A DNA stretch of 64,000 nt from Lachnospiraceae bacterium (GCA_022796795.1 JAAWJI010000020.1:1-64000); one strand, 5' to 3'; shown: positions 24,251 to 33,304, counted from the first letter of the stretch. The notes: generated by a model not told the origin, from the letters alone. Program-made: numbers and translations.

Positions 24251-24277
24251 CGAGTAGGAGAGGCTTTCCCCTACTCG
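24251..24277 (-). promoter_or_regulatory. Hairpin in the ECF S-component leader
   Basis: CGAGTAGG (24251-24258) and CCTACTCG (24270-24277) form an 8-bp stem with an 11-nt loop, 40 nt before the ATG. S-component genes are often riboswitch-controlled, but I do not recognise a known aptamer here, so only the hairpin itself is supported. Confidence 0.35.
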
Positions 24278-24333
24278 CTGTGCGGCCCCCACGCTGCATG
24301 AACGGCATATTCCTCTGTGCGGGCCTGTGCATT

Positions 24334-24370
24334 AAAAAAAGCAGAAGCATGATCTTTCAATGTTTCTGCT
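24334..24370 (-). terminator. Terminator of tRNA-Gly copy 1
   Basis: On the minus strand AGCAGAAACA pairs with TGCTTCTGCT (outer AGCAGAA/TTCTGCT), followed by seven T residues. Nearly the same hairpin follows the second tRNA copy. Confidence 0.75.
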
Positions 24371-24379
24371 CTCTTTCGA

Positions 24380-24451
24380 AGCACGAGACGGGATTCGAAC
24401 CCGCGACCCTCGCCTTGGCAAGGCGATACTCCACCACTGAGCCACTCGTGC
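24380..24451 (-). tRNA. tRNA-Gly (anticodon GCC), copy 1
   Basis: The minus strand gives a full cloverleaf: acceptor GCACGAG/CTCGTGC, D-arm GGCTCAGTGGTGGAG, anticodon stem TCGCC/GGCGA with loop TTGCCAA (anticodon GCC), and T-arm CGGGTTCGAATCCCG. Discriminator U; CCA is not encoded. 72 nt. Identical in sequence to the copy at 24872-24943, with its own promoter and terminator. Confidence 0.95.
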
Positions 24452-24830
24452 ATTTGTTATTATGTATCCCTGACACTTGTATAGTATATTATTTATGCTT
24501 CGATTTGTCAAGCAAATTTTGAAACTTTCCTTTCCAACTTTCCTTTCATATCTCTTGTCGCTTGTCATATCTCTTGTTAAATTTCTATCTCTTGCTTAAT
24601 GTTCTGCTTATATTACGATGATCTTTCCTCCCATAAAGCAAGAAAATCCATCACAAGAGTATTTTCTTCTTTATCTATACATTTCTGTATCAAAATTTCT
24701 CTTTCATTTAACATATCTAGTGTGTGATATATGCCTAATTTTTTGTTCAGTGGGAGTACTGCTTTTATAAGCTTTTCATCCGTTTGTATACTTCCCTCTT
24801 CAGCACAATATTTCGGCTTTCTGCATGTTG
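24452..24830. other. AT-rich spacer between the two tRNA-Gly genes
   Basis: Apart from the promoter of copy 1, this stretch holds a minus-strand coding-like remnant (about 24613-24790) reading KLIKAVLPLNKKLGIYHTLD and ending WEERSS before a stop. It has no start codon with a ribosome binding site; the only in-frame ATG would give 33 aa. Composition is clearly more AT-rich than the neighbours. Short direct repeats of CATATCTCTTGT occur near 24548-24575. Probably decayed foreign DNA. Confidence 0.4.
24483..24511 (-). promoter_or_regulatory. Promoter of tRNA-Gly copy 1
   Basis: Consensus TTGACA (24506-24511) and TATACT (24483-24488), 17-bp spacer, minus strand, 31 bp before the mature tRNA 5' end. 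Confidence 0.85.
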
Positions 24831-24865
24831 AAAAAAGCAGAAACATGATCTTCCATGTCTCTGCT
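24831..24865. terminator. Terminator of tRNA-Gly copy 2
   Basis: Minus-strand AGCAGAGACATG pairs with CATGTTTCTGCT (one mismatch), followed by TTTTTT; six T also follow on the plus side. It closely resembles the hairpin after copy 1, showing that the tRNA was duplicated with its terminator. Confidence 0.8.
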
Positions 24866-24871
24866 TTTTTA

Positions 24872-24943
24872 AGCACGAGACGGGATTCGAACCCGCGACC
24901 CTCGCCTTGGCAAGGCGATACTCCACCACTGAGCCACTCGTGC
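24872..24943 (-). tRNA. tRNA-Gly (anticodon GCC), copy 2
   Basis: Same 72-nt sequence as the copy at 24380-24451: acceptor GCACGAG/CTCGTGC, anticodon loop TTGCCAA, T-arm CGGGTTCGAATCCCG, no encoded CCA. Separate promoter at 24977-25005. Confidence 0.95.
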
Positions 24944-24976
24944 ATTTCCACGCCGCCTGTATCGGCGACATGGATT

Positions 24977-25005
24977 ATCATACATGATTTTGCCAGATTT
25001 GTCAA
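24977..25005 (-). promoter_or_regulatory. Promoter of tRNA-Gly copy 2
   Basis: TTGACA (25000-25005) and TATGAT (24977-24982), 17-bp spacer, minus strand. The spacer and leader differ from copy 1, so only the tRNA and terminator are conserved between the copies. Confidence 0.8.
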
Positions 25006-25062
25006 CCCGGTTTTTTCACTTTTTTCGTTTTACAAGGCTGCCTTTACAAAGGCTTTACAAAG

Positions 25063-26205
25063 CTACTTACACAGCCCCATGCCTACCCGAATCAGACGAA
25101 AAAGCCGGTCCGCCGCGTTTTCATAGAGCTCCTTCGCCCGGGACAGAGCCTCCTCAATATCCATAGCCCCGTTGATGGTAGGAATTATGCTCTCGATACC
25201 GTGGTCGTAGATCTCCTCGGCACCCTTACCCATGCCGCCTACAATGGCTACTGCCGGGATACGGGCCTTCTGACAGCGGTGTCCGATGCCGGAGGGCACC
25301 TTGCCATAGGCAGACTGCCAGTCAATGCGTCCCTCTCCGGTAACCACCAGATCCACGCCCTGGAGAAGCTCGTCGAACCGGATCAGATCCAGTACAGTCT
25401 CCACACCCGACTTTAGCTCTGCACGTAAAAATACGGTGAGGGCAGCTCCCAGCCCTCCGGCTGCTCCGGCTCCCGGCATGGGGTCCACGTCCACGCCCAG
25501 CTTTTCCCGGATCACAGCAGCATAATTTTTCATGCCTTCCTCCAGCTCCTCCAGAATGGCTCCTTCCGCTCCCTTTTGGGGACCAAAGGTATGGGTGGCT
25601 CCTGTAGGTCCGGTCAAAGGATTGTTCACATCGCACATGACCGTAAACACCGTATCCTTCACCGCCGGATGAAGCCCACTCACATCAATGTCCCGGACCC
25701 TGGCCAGATCTGCGCCCACGCCGGACAGCTCTTTTCCGTTCTCGTCCAAAAACCGGACTCCCAGCGCCGCCATGGCTCCCATGCCTCCGTCATTGGTGGC
25801 GCTTCCGCCGATAGCCACAGATATATGCCGGTATCCCTGCTCCAGCGCGTCCCGGATCAGCTGTCCCGTCCCGTAGGTGGTGGTATGCAAAGGATTGCGC
25901 TTTTGGGCAGGCACCATGGGAAGCCCGGAAGCAGCCGCCATCTCAATAATCGCGGAATCCGAATCTATCACTCCATAGGAAGCCTCCACATCCTCAAAAA
26001 GGGGGCCCTTCACCGCCACTTTGCGGTAGCTGCCTTTTGTCACCTGGATCACCGCGTCCACAGTTCCCTCTCCTCCGTCCGCAATGGGAATCCCAATATA
26101 AGTGCAGTCCGGAAAGTATTTCCGGGCCGAGGCTGCCAGCAGTCCGCTGATTTCCTCTGAGGAAAGAGTTCCCTTAAAGGAATCCGATGCAAACAAAAAT
26201 TTCAT
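25063..26205 (-). CDS. glxK: Glycerate kinase, GlxK/GarK family (380 aa)
   Basis: Phosphorylates D-glycerate (2-phosphoglycerate in this family) with ATP. Diagnostic blocks: FASDSFKGTLSSEE at the N-terminus, PIADGGEGTVDA, AIGGSATNDGGMGAMAALG, PLTGPTGATHTFGPQKGA, PMPGAGAAGGLGAAL and LVVTGEGRIDWQSAYGKVPSGI. Normal family length. Its own promoter is at 26258-26286. No glyoxylate or glucarate pathway genes are near, so the upstream source of glycerate is unknown. Confidence 0.94.
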   Translation of the reverse strand: MKFLFASDSFKGTLSSEEISGLLAASARKYFPDCTYIGIPIADGGEGTVDAVIQVTKGSYRKVAVKGPLFEDVEASYGVIDSDSAIIEMAAASGLPMVPAQKRNPLHTTTYGTGQLIRDALEQGYRHISVAIGGSATNDGGMGAMAALGVRFLDENGKELSGVGADLARVRDIDVSGLHPAVKDTVFTVMCDVNNPLTGPTGATHTFGPQKGAEGAILEELEEGMKNYAAVIREKLGVDVDPMPGAGAAGGLGAALTVFLRAELKSGVETVLDLIRFDELLQGVDLVVTGEGRIDWQSAYGKVPSGIGHRCQKARIPAVAIVGGMGKGAEEIYDHGIESIIPTINGAMDIEEALSRAKELYENAADRLFRLIRVGMGLCK

Positions 26206-26257
26206 ATCCTAAATCCTCCTGTGCTCTGTGCCCTGTAAATCGTCACATCTTTCCTAA

Positions 26258-26286
26258 AGCATACCATACTTTCCCAGGGAGTACAA
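26258..26286 (-). promoter_or_regulatory. Promoter of glycerate kinase
   Basis: TTGTAC (26281-26286) and TATGCT (26258-26263) on the minus strand, 17-bp spacer, about 50 bp before the ATG. Confidence 0.6.
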
Positions 26287-26352
26287 TGGATTTTGCTTAA
26301 TTTGTAGGACAATTTATGATTAAACATTTAAAAAACAGCTCTTCTATGTCCG

Positions 26353-26598
26353 CTACCATTCTCCCATGATCTCCAGCAGGATTGCCTCATAATCTCCCAG
26401 AATCTCCTCCTGCTTTCCTCCATGCCTCACATTGGTCTCCACGCCCCGCTCTCCATCCTCAAATTCCCAGATGTGATAGGGCACGCCCCGGTACTCAAAA
26501 TCAATGCTGCCGCAGCCATCCTCCTCATGGCAGGTATGGCTCCAGCCCTTTTCCCGGATAAATGCCAGCACCTTCTGCAAGCGTTCTGTCTCCGCCAT
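26353..26598 (-). CDS. Small hypothetical protein (81 aa)
   Basis: Start chosen at 26598 (MAETERLQKVLAFIREKGW) because AAAGGAG lies upstream; the frame extends 40 codons farther without support. The protein is acidic and probably alpha/beta, with SIDFEYRGVPYHIWEFEDGERGVETNV in the middle. No signal peptide or membrane helix. I do not recognise a family. It lies after the MacB-like permease gene in the same direction and may be the operon's last gene or independent. Confidence 0.6.
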   Translation of the reverse strand: MAETERLQKVLAFIREKGWSHTCHEEDGCGSIDFEYRGVPYHIWEFEDGERGVETNVRHGGKQEEILGDYEAILLEIMGEW

Positions 26599-26724
26599 GT
26601 TTTCATCTCTCCTTTTCTCTCTCATTTTTCCGGAATCTTTCCATTCTGTCCATAAAACACAAAATACGGCAAAAGGCCAAAGTCTCCCTCTGTCAGGTTC
26701 CTCTGGCCTTATATTCATTTTCTA

Positions 26725-28131
26725 TTATTCATTCCGGATTGCCGCCAGCGGACTTAAGCGCATAGCCCGAAGCGCCGGAAAGAGACCGGACAGCATACCC
26801 ACCAATATGGAAAACGCCAAGGCAATCAGCACAAGCCACAAAGGAATATAGGAAATATTCGCCATATAGCTTCCCTGCATGACTACATTAATAATGGTTG
26901 ATATAATAAAGCTAAGTATGAGTCCAATGGCTCCTCCAATGAGGCCGATAAAGGCCGCCTCAGACAGGAACATATTTCGAATATTGGACAGGTCGCAGCC
27001 CAGCACTTTAATGACGCCGATCTCCTTGGTGCGCTCGTAAATGGACATCATCATGGTATTGGCAATGCCGATAGCCGCCACAAAGAGAGACACAGCGCCG
27101 ATACCGCCCAGAGCCGCCTGAATGGACCGGGACTGCTCCCGCATCTGATTGATCCACTCGATGTTGCTGTCGGCGCTGTAGCCCATGCCCCGGATTACCT
27201 CCTGGACCTCCTCCATGTATTTCATATCCGTGACCTTCACCTCGGCGCGGTTATAGTAAATCTCCTTGTAGGGCTTTCCTGCCTTAGTCTGGGGCTGTCC
27301 CGGAATCACCTTTCCCTTAAACACCTTCTTCAGCTGGGTCTTCAAAGCCTCCACATTGCAGTATACCTGATAGCTGGCATCTCCGTTATAATCCTCTGGT
27401 CCCCCCGCAGTCATACCACAGGCGTTCATAATATATTTTTTGGGAGCCTTGTAGGGATTTCCGTTTTCGTCTGTACCCCCGTATTTGGAATTCCAGTAGG
27501 CATCCGTGTCAAAAATCATAAACACCGGATCATTCATCAGGTCCACATCAGGAAGCACACCGGTCTCCCAGTAATACTGGTTGGTCTTGGAGTTGTAAAA
27601 ATCCGTTACTACCGTATTTCCATAGAGAAGCTCCAGCTCTGTCTCCGAGACAGGCAGAGTACTTCCCTCTGCCAGCTCGATATTCATCCCTTCCAGGGAT
27701 TCCACCGTGGTTCCTACCAGGTTGATATAGGCCTCATAGACGCCCTGACGGGCCATGACCGACATCTGCAGAATTGGAGCGACGCTCTTCACATGTTCCA
27801 GCTTGGAAAGCGCCTCAATGGCCGCATCGTCAATGCGCACGGGCTCGCTGCTGGAGCTGCTGGAGCTGCCGGAATCAGAAGAAGCAGATTCGATCATAAC
27901 ACCGCCGCCGAAATAGCTGTAGCCGCCCTCATTGCTGCGCACATTGATGGTGGTAAGCCCCCCGTACTGTTCAATCTGCTGCATCTGGGCCCGGTCCAGC
28001 CCCAGACCCAGAGAAATCATAACCACAATGGAGGCTGTACCGATCACAACGCCCAGGATGGTCAGAATGGTACGAAGCTTTCTGCGCCACAGGCTGCTGA
28101 TGCTCATACCAAGTAAATCCCCAAACTTCAT
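26725..28131 (-). CDS. MacB-like ABC transporter permease, FtsX domain (468 aa)
   Basis: MacB/FtsX-type permease. N-terminal helix with LRTILTILGVVIGTASIVVMISLGLG, a large extracytoplasmic MacB periplasmic-core-like domain (about 50-330) holding a Ser-only stretch, then the FtsX domain with three helices (AVSLFVAAIGIANTMMMSIYERTKEIGVIKVLG, LGLIGGAIGLILSF-like and IPLWLVLIALAFSILVGMLSGLFPALRA) ending SPLAAIRNE, the classic MacB terminus. These permeases transmit ATPase motion across the membrane instead of forming a simple channel. It starts 3 bp after the CARDB-like gene; ATPase two genes upstream. Confidence 0.9.
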   Translation of the reverse strand: MKFGDLLGMSISSLWRRKLRTILTILGVVIGTASIVVMISLGLGLDRAQMQQIEQYGGLTTINVRSNEGGYSYFGGGVMIESASSDSGSSSSSSSEPVRIDDAAIEALSKLEHVKSVAPILQMSVMARQGVYEAYINLVGTTVESLEGMNIELAEGSTLPVSETELELLYGNTVVTDFYNSKTNQYYWETGVLPDVDLMNDPVFMIFDTDAYWNSKYGGTDENGNPYKAPKKYIMNACGMTAGGPEDYNGDASYQVYCNVEALKTQLKKVFKGKVIPGQPQTKAGKPYKEIYYNRAEVKVTDMKYMEEVQEVIRGMGYSADSNIEWINQMREQSRSIQAALGGIGAVSLFVAAIGIANTMMMSIYERTKEIGVIKVLGCDLSNIRNMFLSEAAFIGLIGGAIGLILSFIISTIINVVMQGSYMANISYIPLWLVLIALAFSILVGMLSGLFPALRAMRLSPLAAIRNE

Positions 28132-28134
28132 GTC

Positions 28135-30105
28135 CTACTCCTTATCCTCCGGGAGATCCCCTCCGGAGTCTTCCATCAACTCGTCATCCAGCAAATCAGC
28201 TTCCGCCTCGGCCGCTTTTTTCTTCTTTCTCCTGCGGATCAGAATAAATCCTGCAGCCCCTGCGGCCAGCACCAGCGCCGCGATGAGAATAATCAGCCAT
28301 ATCGGAGGCTTTTTATTCATTTCCTCTCCCATCATCATGCCCTCATCATACATGAAGCTGTCATCAACGAAGGGCTCGCTGACAAAGAGCGTCATCTCCT
28401 TCTCAATGGTAGTTTCCTCTCCTGCCTCATCCTCATAGGTGATCAGAATCTTCACCAGACCCTCATCCATAGTAGCCATAGCGCCAGCCACATATAAATC
28501 CACATTTCCTGTGGCTCCCGGGGCAATATTTCCCAGGTAAGCGTCTCCGCCGCTGATGGATTCCGCCTCCAGTTTTACGCTGGTATTGTACAGCTGGGTC
28601 TTTCCTGTATTGTAGATGCTGAACATGACGTTGGCTTCTGATCCCACGTCAATGGCCTCCGGCATCACGTCAATGGAGCTGATCTCCACCCGGGCCTCCT
28701 GGCGTACCGGGATGGATACACTGGCCGTATTCTTGTAGGCGTTTACATTCTCGTCCTCATAGTCCATGGTCACATTGACCACATAGGGCTTCTGGGCCAG
28801 ATCTGACCGGGCCTCCATCTCCATGCTGATATCCTTGGTTCCCCCTGCGGGAATCTTGTCCACAAAAATAGTGCTGGAACCTGAGGTGGGCAGGAAGGAC
28901 GCCGCCACATAGGTGGTATCTGTGCTCTCGCTGGCTGCCTGAATGTCAAAGAGCATATTCTTTACAGCAGTGGACTGAGAGGTATTCTGCATATGTAAAA
29001 TCAAGGTAAAGGTAGAGCCTGCATGCACCACCTCCGGATCCGTGGAGAATCCTGTTACAATCACACGGGGCGTGGATTTCGTCCCGTCTGCAGAGGAGCC
29101 TGTGGTTCCCACCACGTTTACATAGGTGGTCAGGTCCGCCTCGGAAAAGCTTCCGTCGGAATTCTTGAAATTCACGTGGAAGGTCAGCTTGGTATAGCCG
29201 CTGGGCGCATCCTTTCGGGTCTTCAAGGTCCAGGTCAGCTCCCGGCGCCTGTCCATATCGGAACCGCCGTCATCCGTGCCGGGCAGATCAGAAATGGTCT
29301 GGGTATAACTGGATTTCTCGATCTCAAAAGGCCACTCTGCCGCATTGCTGCTGATCACGGGAGTTACCACCGCGTCCGTAACCATATCCTCGCCCATATT
29401 GACCACAGGCAGCACCACGTTTACATGCTGGCCTCCGTTGGCTACGGGTGTTACCCAGTTGCCGCCCACCATGATATTGCTGTTGCTGGTGGTTGGGGTG
29501 GTGTCAGGTTCAGGCTCGGGTTCGGGTTCCGGAGCAGCTACCGCATATTCCTTGATCCTGCTCATCACCATGGTTTTGGTGGATTCCACACCGGTGATGG
29601 TCTTCTGTTCCAGAAGAACGCCTCCTGCATCCGTAGTGCCTACAGCTCCGGCCATCTGTGCCACATAGTCAGAGGCAGCCTTTTCATTTCCGGCTGCCTT
29701 GATATCCACGAGATACTGATTGTAGCAGTCGATAATTTCAAGCTTGGCGGATGCTTTGGAATTTGTCAGCGTAATTGTCGGATCTTCAGAATCCGTAATT
29801 TGTTTTTCTACTCTCCTGATTACTGTCTCCACCGCAGTCTTTCCCAAAGACATATCAGCTATTTTCTGCTTTGCATCAGCAATAGCCTGCTCTAATTCAG
29901 TCTGTTTCTCAGCAGGAATAGCACCTTTATGCTGATTATAAAATTCTTCTAGTTCTAGCGCCATAAAATCACGTTGCTCTGGCGTAAGTTCCTCATCCGC
30001 CGCCTCCACCCGCAGCCCGTCCCCAGCTATCTGCACCGTGGGCGTTATCAGCATTGCGCACAGGGCCAGCGTGAGCCCTCTCTTTACGATTCTGTATCCT
30101 TTCAT
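28135..30105 (-). CDS. Membrane-anchored surface protein with CARDB-like repeats (656 aa)
   Basis: Signal peptide (basic start, RGLTLALCAMLITPTVQIA), a helical charged N-terminal domain (about 40-185), a Glu-Pro linker (EPEPEPEPD near 193-203), then three Ig-like segments resembling CARDB/COG1361 domains (VNVVLPVVNMGEDMVTDAVV, FTLILHMQNTSQS, VMFSIYNTGKTQLYNTSV). A single helix near the C-terminus (IWLIILIAALVLAAGAAGFILI) is followed by RRRKKKK and an acidic tail. It overlaps the ATPase gene by 4 bp and precedes the permease by 3 bp, so it is very probably part of the same machine, perhaps as an extracellular adaptor. Ligand unknown. Confidence 0.8.
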   Translation of the reverse strand: MKGYRIVKRGLTLALCAMLITPTVQIAGDGLRVEAADEELTPEQRDFMALELEEFYNQHKGAIPAEKQTELEQAIADAKQKIADMSLGKTAVETVIRRVEKQITDSEDPTITLTNSKASAKLEIIDCYNQYLVDIKAAGNEKAASDYVAQMAGAVGTTDAGGVLLEQKTITGVESTKTMVMSRIKEYAVAAPEPEPEPEPDTTPTTSNSNIMVGGNWVTPVANGGQHVNVVLPVVNMGEDMVTDAVVTPVISSNAAEWPFEIEKSSYTQTISDLPGTDDGGSDMDRRRELTWTLKTRKDAPSGYTKLTFHVNFKNSDGSFSEADLTTYVNVVGTTGSSADGTKSTPRVIVTGFSTDPEVVHAGSTFTLILHMQNTSQSTAVKNMLFDIQAASESTDTTYVAASFLPTSGSSTIFVDKIPAGGTKDISMEMEARSDLAQKPYVVNVTMDYEDENVNAYKNTASVSIPVRQEARVEISSIDVMPEAIDVGSEANVMFSIYNTGKTQLYNTSVKLEAESISGGDAYLGNIAPGATGNVDLYVAGAMATMDEGLVKILITYEDEAGEETTIEKEMTLFVSEPFVDDSFMYDEGMMMGEEMNKKPPIWLIILIAALVLAAGAAGFILIRRRKKKKAAEAEADLLDDELMEDSGGDLPEDKE

Positions 30106-30827
30106 AGGTCCTCTTCCTCCCTCTTCCCGGTATTGTCCTCTATTTTTACGATTTTTCCATCGATAATGTGAAAGATGCGGTCTGCGAAGCTTGCCAGGTG
30201 ATTGTCATGGGTTACCATGACCAGCGTCTGATTCTGCTCCCGCACAATTTTTTTCATCAGACGCATAACCTCCGCCGACGTGTTGGAATCCAGGTTTCCC
30301 GTAGGCTCGTCCGCAAAGATGATCTCCGGATCCACCACCAGAGCCCTGGCCACGCCCACGCGCTGCTGCTGTCCTCCGGACATCTCATTGGGCCGATGCT
30401 TCTTATGTTTGGGCAGTCCCACCAGGTCCAGCATCTGGTCCGCCTTTTTCAGCCGCTCCTTTTTGGGCATTCCCCGAAAGGTCAGGGGAAGGGCCACATT
30501 CTCCCGGGCATTTAAGGTGCCCAGCAGGTTAAAGGACTGAAAGATAAAGCCCACATGCTCCCTGCGGAACCGCACCAGCTGAGCCTCGTTCATGCCCTCC
30601 AGATGCTCTCCGCCGATAATCACCTGGCCCTTGGTGGGCTTCTCCAGTCCGGCCAGCATGTTCAGCATGGTGGACTTTCCGGAACCGGACGTTCCCACAA
30701 TGGAACAGAATTCTCCCTTGTAAATCGTCAGATCCACTCCGTTTAAGGCCCGAACCCGGCTTTCTCCCACGCGGTAAATCTTATACAGACGCTTCGCCTG
30801 GATCACAGCCTCTCTCTTCTGTGCCAT
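30102..30827 (-). CDS. MacB/LolD-type ABC transporter ATPase (241 aa)
   Basis: Walker A GTSGSGKSTMLNMLAG, Q-loop VGFIFQSFNLL, signature MSGGQQQRVGVARAL and Walker B IIFADEPTGNLDSNTS, all in the form typical of LolD/MacB ATPases. LNALENVALP-like NARENVALPL supports this class. The C-terminal tail KREEEDL overlaps the next gene by 4 bp. It supplies ATP hydrolysis to the FtsX-type permease at 26725-28131. Confidence 0.92.
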   Translation of the reverse strand: MAQKREAVIQAKRLYKIYRVGESRVRALNGVDLTIYKGEFCSIVGTSGSGKSTMLNMLAGLEKPTKGQVIIGGEHLEGMNEAQLVRFRREHVGFIFQSFNLLGTLNARENVALPLTFRGMPKKERLKKADQMLDLVGLPKHKKHRPNEMSGGQQQRVGVARALVVDPEIIFADEPTGNLDSNTSAEVMRLMKKIVREQNQTLVMVTHDNHLASFADRIFHIIDGKIVKIEDNTGKREEEDL

Positions 30828-30855
30828 ATATTCTCCTCCCCAAAATCAATCCCTC

Positions 30856-31755
30856 TCAAAGGGCATAGTTTCCCAGAAACCAGAGCAGGTACACCGATAC
30901 CGGATATAAAGCCCCGGATAAATAGGCCCGGTTCGCTCTTTTCCTGGCCGGCCGGTTCGCCTGCTCCCTGCACAACAGCAAAAGGGGCAGCGCCGCTATC
31001 ATCATCCACTGATAATCATGAAACAGCAGATGATCCAGACTGAAGTTTGCCGTCACCCAGGTGCCATACATGGACAATCCTGTCAAAATCTCCGCCACCA
31101 CCAATACCACGTCGCTGCCGAAGAAGGACAGAACCCTTCCAAAGACTCCTGTGGAAGCATTGACAAAAAACACAAAACAGATCATACAGAAAAAAAACCG
31201 CAGAACCCTTCCGTTTTCCTTTGTGCGGTAAAACAGAAATCCCATGATTACCATGAGGAAGGAGCCTTCCGCCAGAAAAATATTTCCACATATGGTGAAA
31301 ATCAGCTGCAAAATAGCTGTGGATACTCCGAAGACCTCTGACAAAACGCACCACACCGCTGCCCCTCCCAGCTGCCATGCCGCATAGATCCCCCAGATCA
31401 TCCCCTTTTTTTCAGGATGCTCCTTCTGATACTCATACAACAGAATCATGCTCCCGCTGGCAAACAGGGTGGTAAAAATATCCGCCGATACGGCTGTCCC
31501 TGCACTGGGAAACAGCGAGGGAACAGAAAACAACAGGTTCAATGCCGCCATACCCACGCCGCACAGATACAGGCAAAAGATATACTGCTTCCGGTCCCGC
31601 ACCCGATCCATGCTCCAGGCCATACAGAGCAAAAACAGGGGCGCCGCCAGCTCCCCGATCCAGCGAAAGGCAATGGGGGCCCCGGGAATAAAGGTGCCGA
31701 TGCATTCTGATATAACAAACGCAACAGCGATCATACGCAATGTTGATGTAGACAT
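30856..31755 (-). CDS. TraX-family membrane protein (299 aa)
   Basis: Polytopic protein with about eight to nine hydrophobic helices. The N-terminus STLRMIAVAFVISECIGTFI followed by FRWIGELAAPLFLLCMAWSMDRVRDRKQYI matches the TraX pattern (first helix, R-G-R/A-P-F, then a second helix); TraX acetylates F-pilin, and chromosomal homologues are putative acyltransferases. Start uncertain: ATG at 31755 has no good RBS; AAAGGAG lies 29 nt upstream, right before a three-codon mini-frame (ATG TCT GTT TAG). In-frame sequence extends upstream over a promoter-like region. It ends 28 bp before the ABC ATPase gene. Confidence 0.75.
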   Translation of the reverse strand: MSTSTLRMIAVAFVISECIGTFIPGAPIAFRWIGELAAPLFLLCMAWSMDRVRDRKQYIFCLYLCGVGMAALNLLFSVPSLFPSAGTAVSADIFTTLFASGSMILLYEYQKEHPEKKGMIWGIYAAWQLGGAAVWCVLSEVFGVSTAILQLIFTICGNIFLAEGSFLMVIMGFLFYRTKENGRVLRFFFCMICFVFFVNASTGVFGRVLSFFGSDVVLVVAEILTGLSMYGTWVTANFSLDHLLFHDYQWMMIAALPLLLLCREQANRPARKRANRAYLSGALYPVSVYLLWFLGNYAL

Positions 31756-31938
31756 ATTCTCTAAAACTCGTCTAAACAGACATTCTCCTTTTTTAATCCA
31801 TACCCGTATTCCGGGCGCAAAAAAATATCCTTTATAGTATACCATTAAATCCGTCAAAGGTCATTAAGAAATTCTTAAAAATCCTTACCCTTTTTTACCC
31901 AATTTACAGGCTTGTAAATTGCCGGGCGCACACAAAGC

Positions 31939-31972
31939 AAGCCGTCATAACCCCACAGGATCATGACGGCTT
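31939..31972. terminator. Hairpin terminator after glyA
   Basis: AAGCCGTCAT (31939-31948) and ATGACGGCTT (31963-31972) pair perfectly over 10 bp. The following minus-strand tract (GCTTTG) is only moderately T-rich. Confidence 0.6.
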
Positions 31973-31977
31973 CTCTC

Positions 31978-33219
31978 TTACATATCCAAAGGATACCGGT
32001 CTGTGAGACTCTTCACCAGAGCCTTGACCTCCTCCGTTGCGCCTTGGCCTTCTCGAATCATCTTTGCCACCGCTTCTGCCACAATGTCCATATCCGCTTC
32101 CTTTAAGCCCCGGGCTGTCACCGCCGGAGTGCCGATACGCACGCCGCTAGTTACAAATGCGGACTTGGGATCATTGGGGATGGTGTTTTTGTTGGCTGTA
32201 ATATTGGCCCCATCCAGAAGATGTTCCACTTCCTTCCCAGACAGATTAAAGGGCGTCAGATCCACCAGCATAAGATGATTGTCCGTGCCTCCGGACACCA
32301 GCTTGATTCCCCGGTCCAATAGTCCCTTGCAGAGAGCCTGGGCGTTTTTCACAATCTGCTGCTGGTAGGACTTGTATTCTGGAGTCAGAGCCTCTGCAAA
32401 GCATACGGCCTTGGCCGCGATGACATGCATGAGAGGTCCTCCCTGGATTCCCGGAAATACGGCTTTATTGAAATGAAACTTCTCCGCCGTCTCCATATCG
32501 GACATAATCATACCGCCTCTGGGGCCCCGCAGGGTCTTGTGGGTCGTGGTGGTGGTCACATGGGCATAGGGAATGGGGCTGGGATGAAGCCCTGCCGCCA
32601 CCAGGCCTGCAATATGGGCGATATCCACCATCAGGTAGGCGCCTGCCTCGTCCGCAATCTCCCGGAAGCGCTTAAAGTCAATGGTTCTGGCGTAAGCGCT
32701 GGCCCCCGCAATGATAAGCTTGGGCTTGCACTCCAGGGCAATGTTACGGATATTTTCATAGTCCAGAAATCCGTCGTCATTGACACCGTAGGGCACCACA
32801 TGAAAATATTTTCCGGAAAAGTTAGCGGGACTTCCGTGGGTCAGATGACCCCCATGAGCCAGATTCATACCCATAATGGTATCCCCTGGCTCCAGCATGG
32901 CAAATTCCACCGCCATATTGGCCTGGGCGCCGGAATGGGGCTGTACGTTCACATACTGGCAGCCAAAGATTTCCTTTGCCCGGGCGATAGCCAGATCCTC
33001 CACCACATCCACGCAGTCGCATCCGCCATAATAGCGTTTTCCGGAATATCCTTCCGCGTATTTATTAGTCAAAGGGCTTCCCATGGCGGCCATCACGGCC
33101 TTGCTCACCCAGTTTTCCGACGCAATCAATTCAATATGGCTGTTCTGCCGAGCCATTTCCGCCTCAATGGCGGCAGCCACCTGCTGATCCACAGCCTTTA
33201 CTTCCTCCAGTGAATACAT
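31978..33219 (-). CDS. glyA: Serine hydroxymethyltransferase (413 aa)
   Basis: PLP enzyme that interconverts serine and glycine and charges tetrahydrofolate with a one-carbon unit. Visible: [80 protein letters not shown] and the PLP-lysine motif [15 protein letters not shown]. Normal length. GAGGAGGAG before the ATG and a near-consensus promoter at 33305-33333. Monocistronic. Its methylene-THF feeds ThyA encoded at 20133-20981. Confidence 0.97.
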   Translation of the reverse strand: MYSLEEVKAVDQQVAAAIEAEMARQNSHIELIASENWVSKAVMAAMGSPLTNKYAEGYSGKRYYGGCDCVDVVEDLAIARAKEIFGCQYVNVQPHSGAQANMAVEFAMLEPGDTIMGMNLAHGGHLTHGSPANFSGKYFHVVPYGVNDDGFLDYENIRNIALECKPKLIIAGASAYARTIDFKRFREIADEAGAYLMVDIAHIAGLVAAGLHPSPIPYAHVTTTTTHKTLRGPRGGMIMSDMETAEKFHFNKAVFPGIQGGPLMHVIAAKAVCFAEALTPEYKSYQQQIVKNAQALCKGLLDRGIKLVSGGTDNHLMLVDLTPFNLSGKEVEHLLDGANITANKNTIPNDPKSAFVTSGVRIGTPAVTARGLKEADMDIVAEAVAKMIREGQGATEEVKALVKSLTDRYPLDM

Positions 33220-33304
33220 AATTCCACTCCTCCTCGATTTCTACCTGACCACTTTCCGTTTGTCTTTCACACACATACATTTGTCTTTAGTATAGACAAT
33301 GCTT

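Noticed and set aside
24211..24333. TPP, folate or preQ1 riboswitch before the ECF S component
   Set aside because: No matching conserved core; only an 8-bp hairpin is clear.
24613..25005. 130-codon minus-strand frame spanning the second tRNA-Gly
   Set aside because: It reads through the mature tRNA and its terminator; only the last part looks coding-like and is treated as a remnant.
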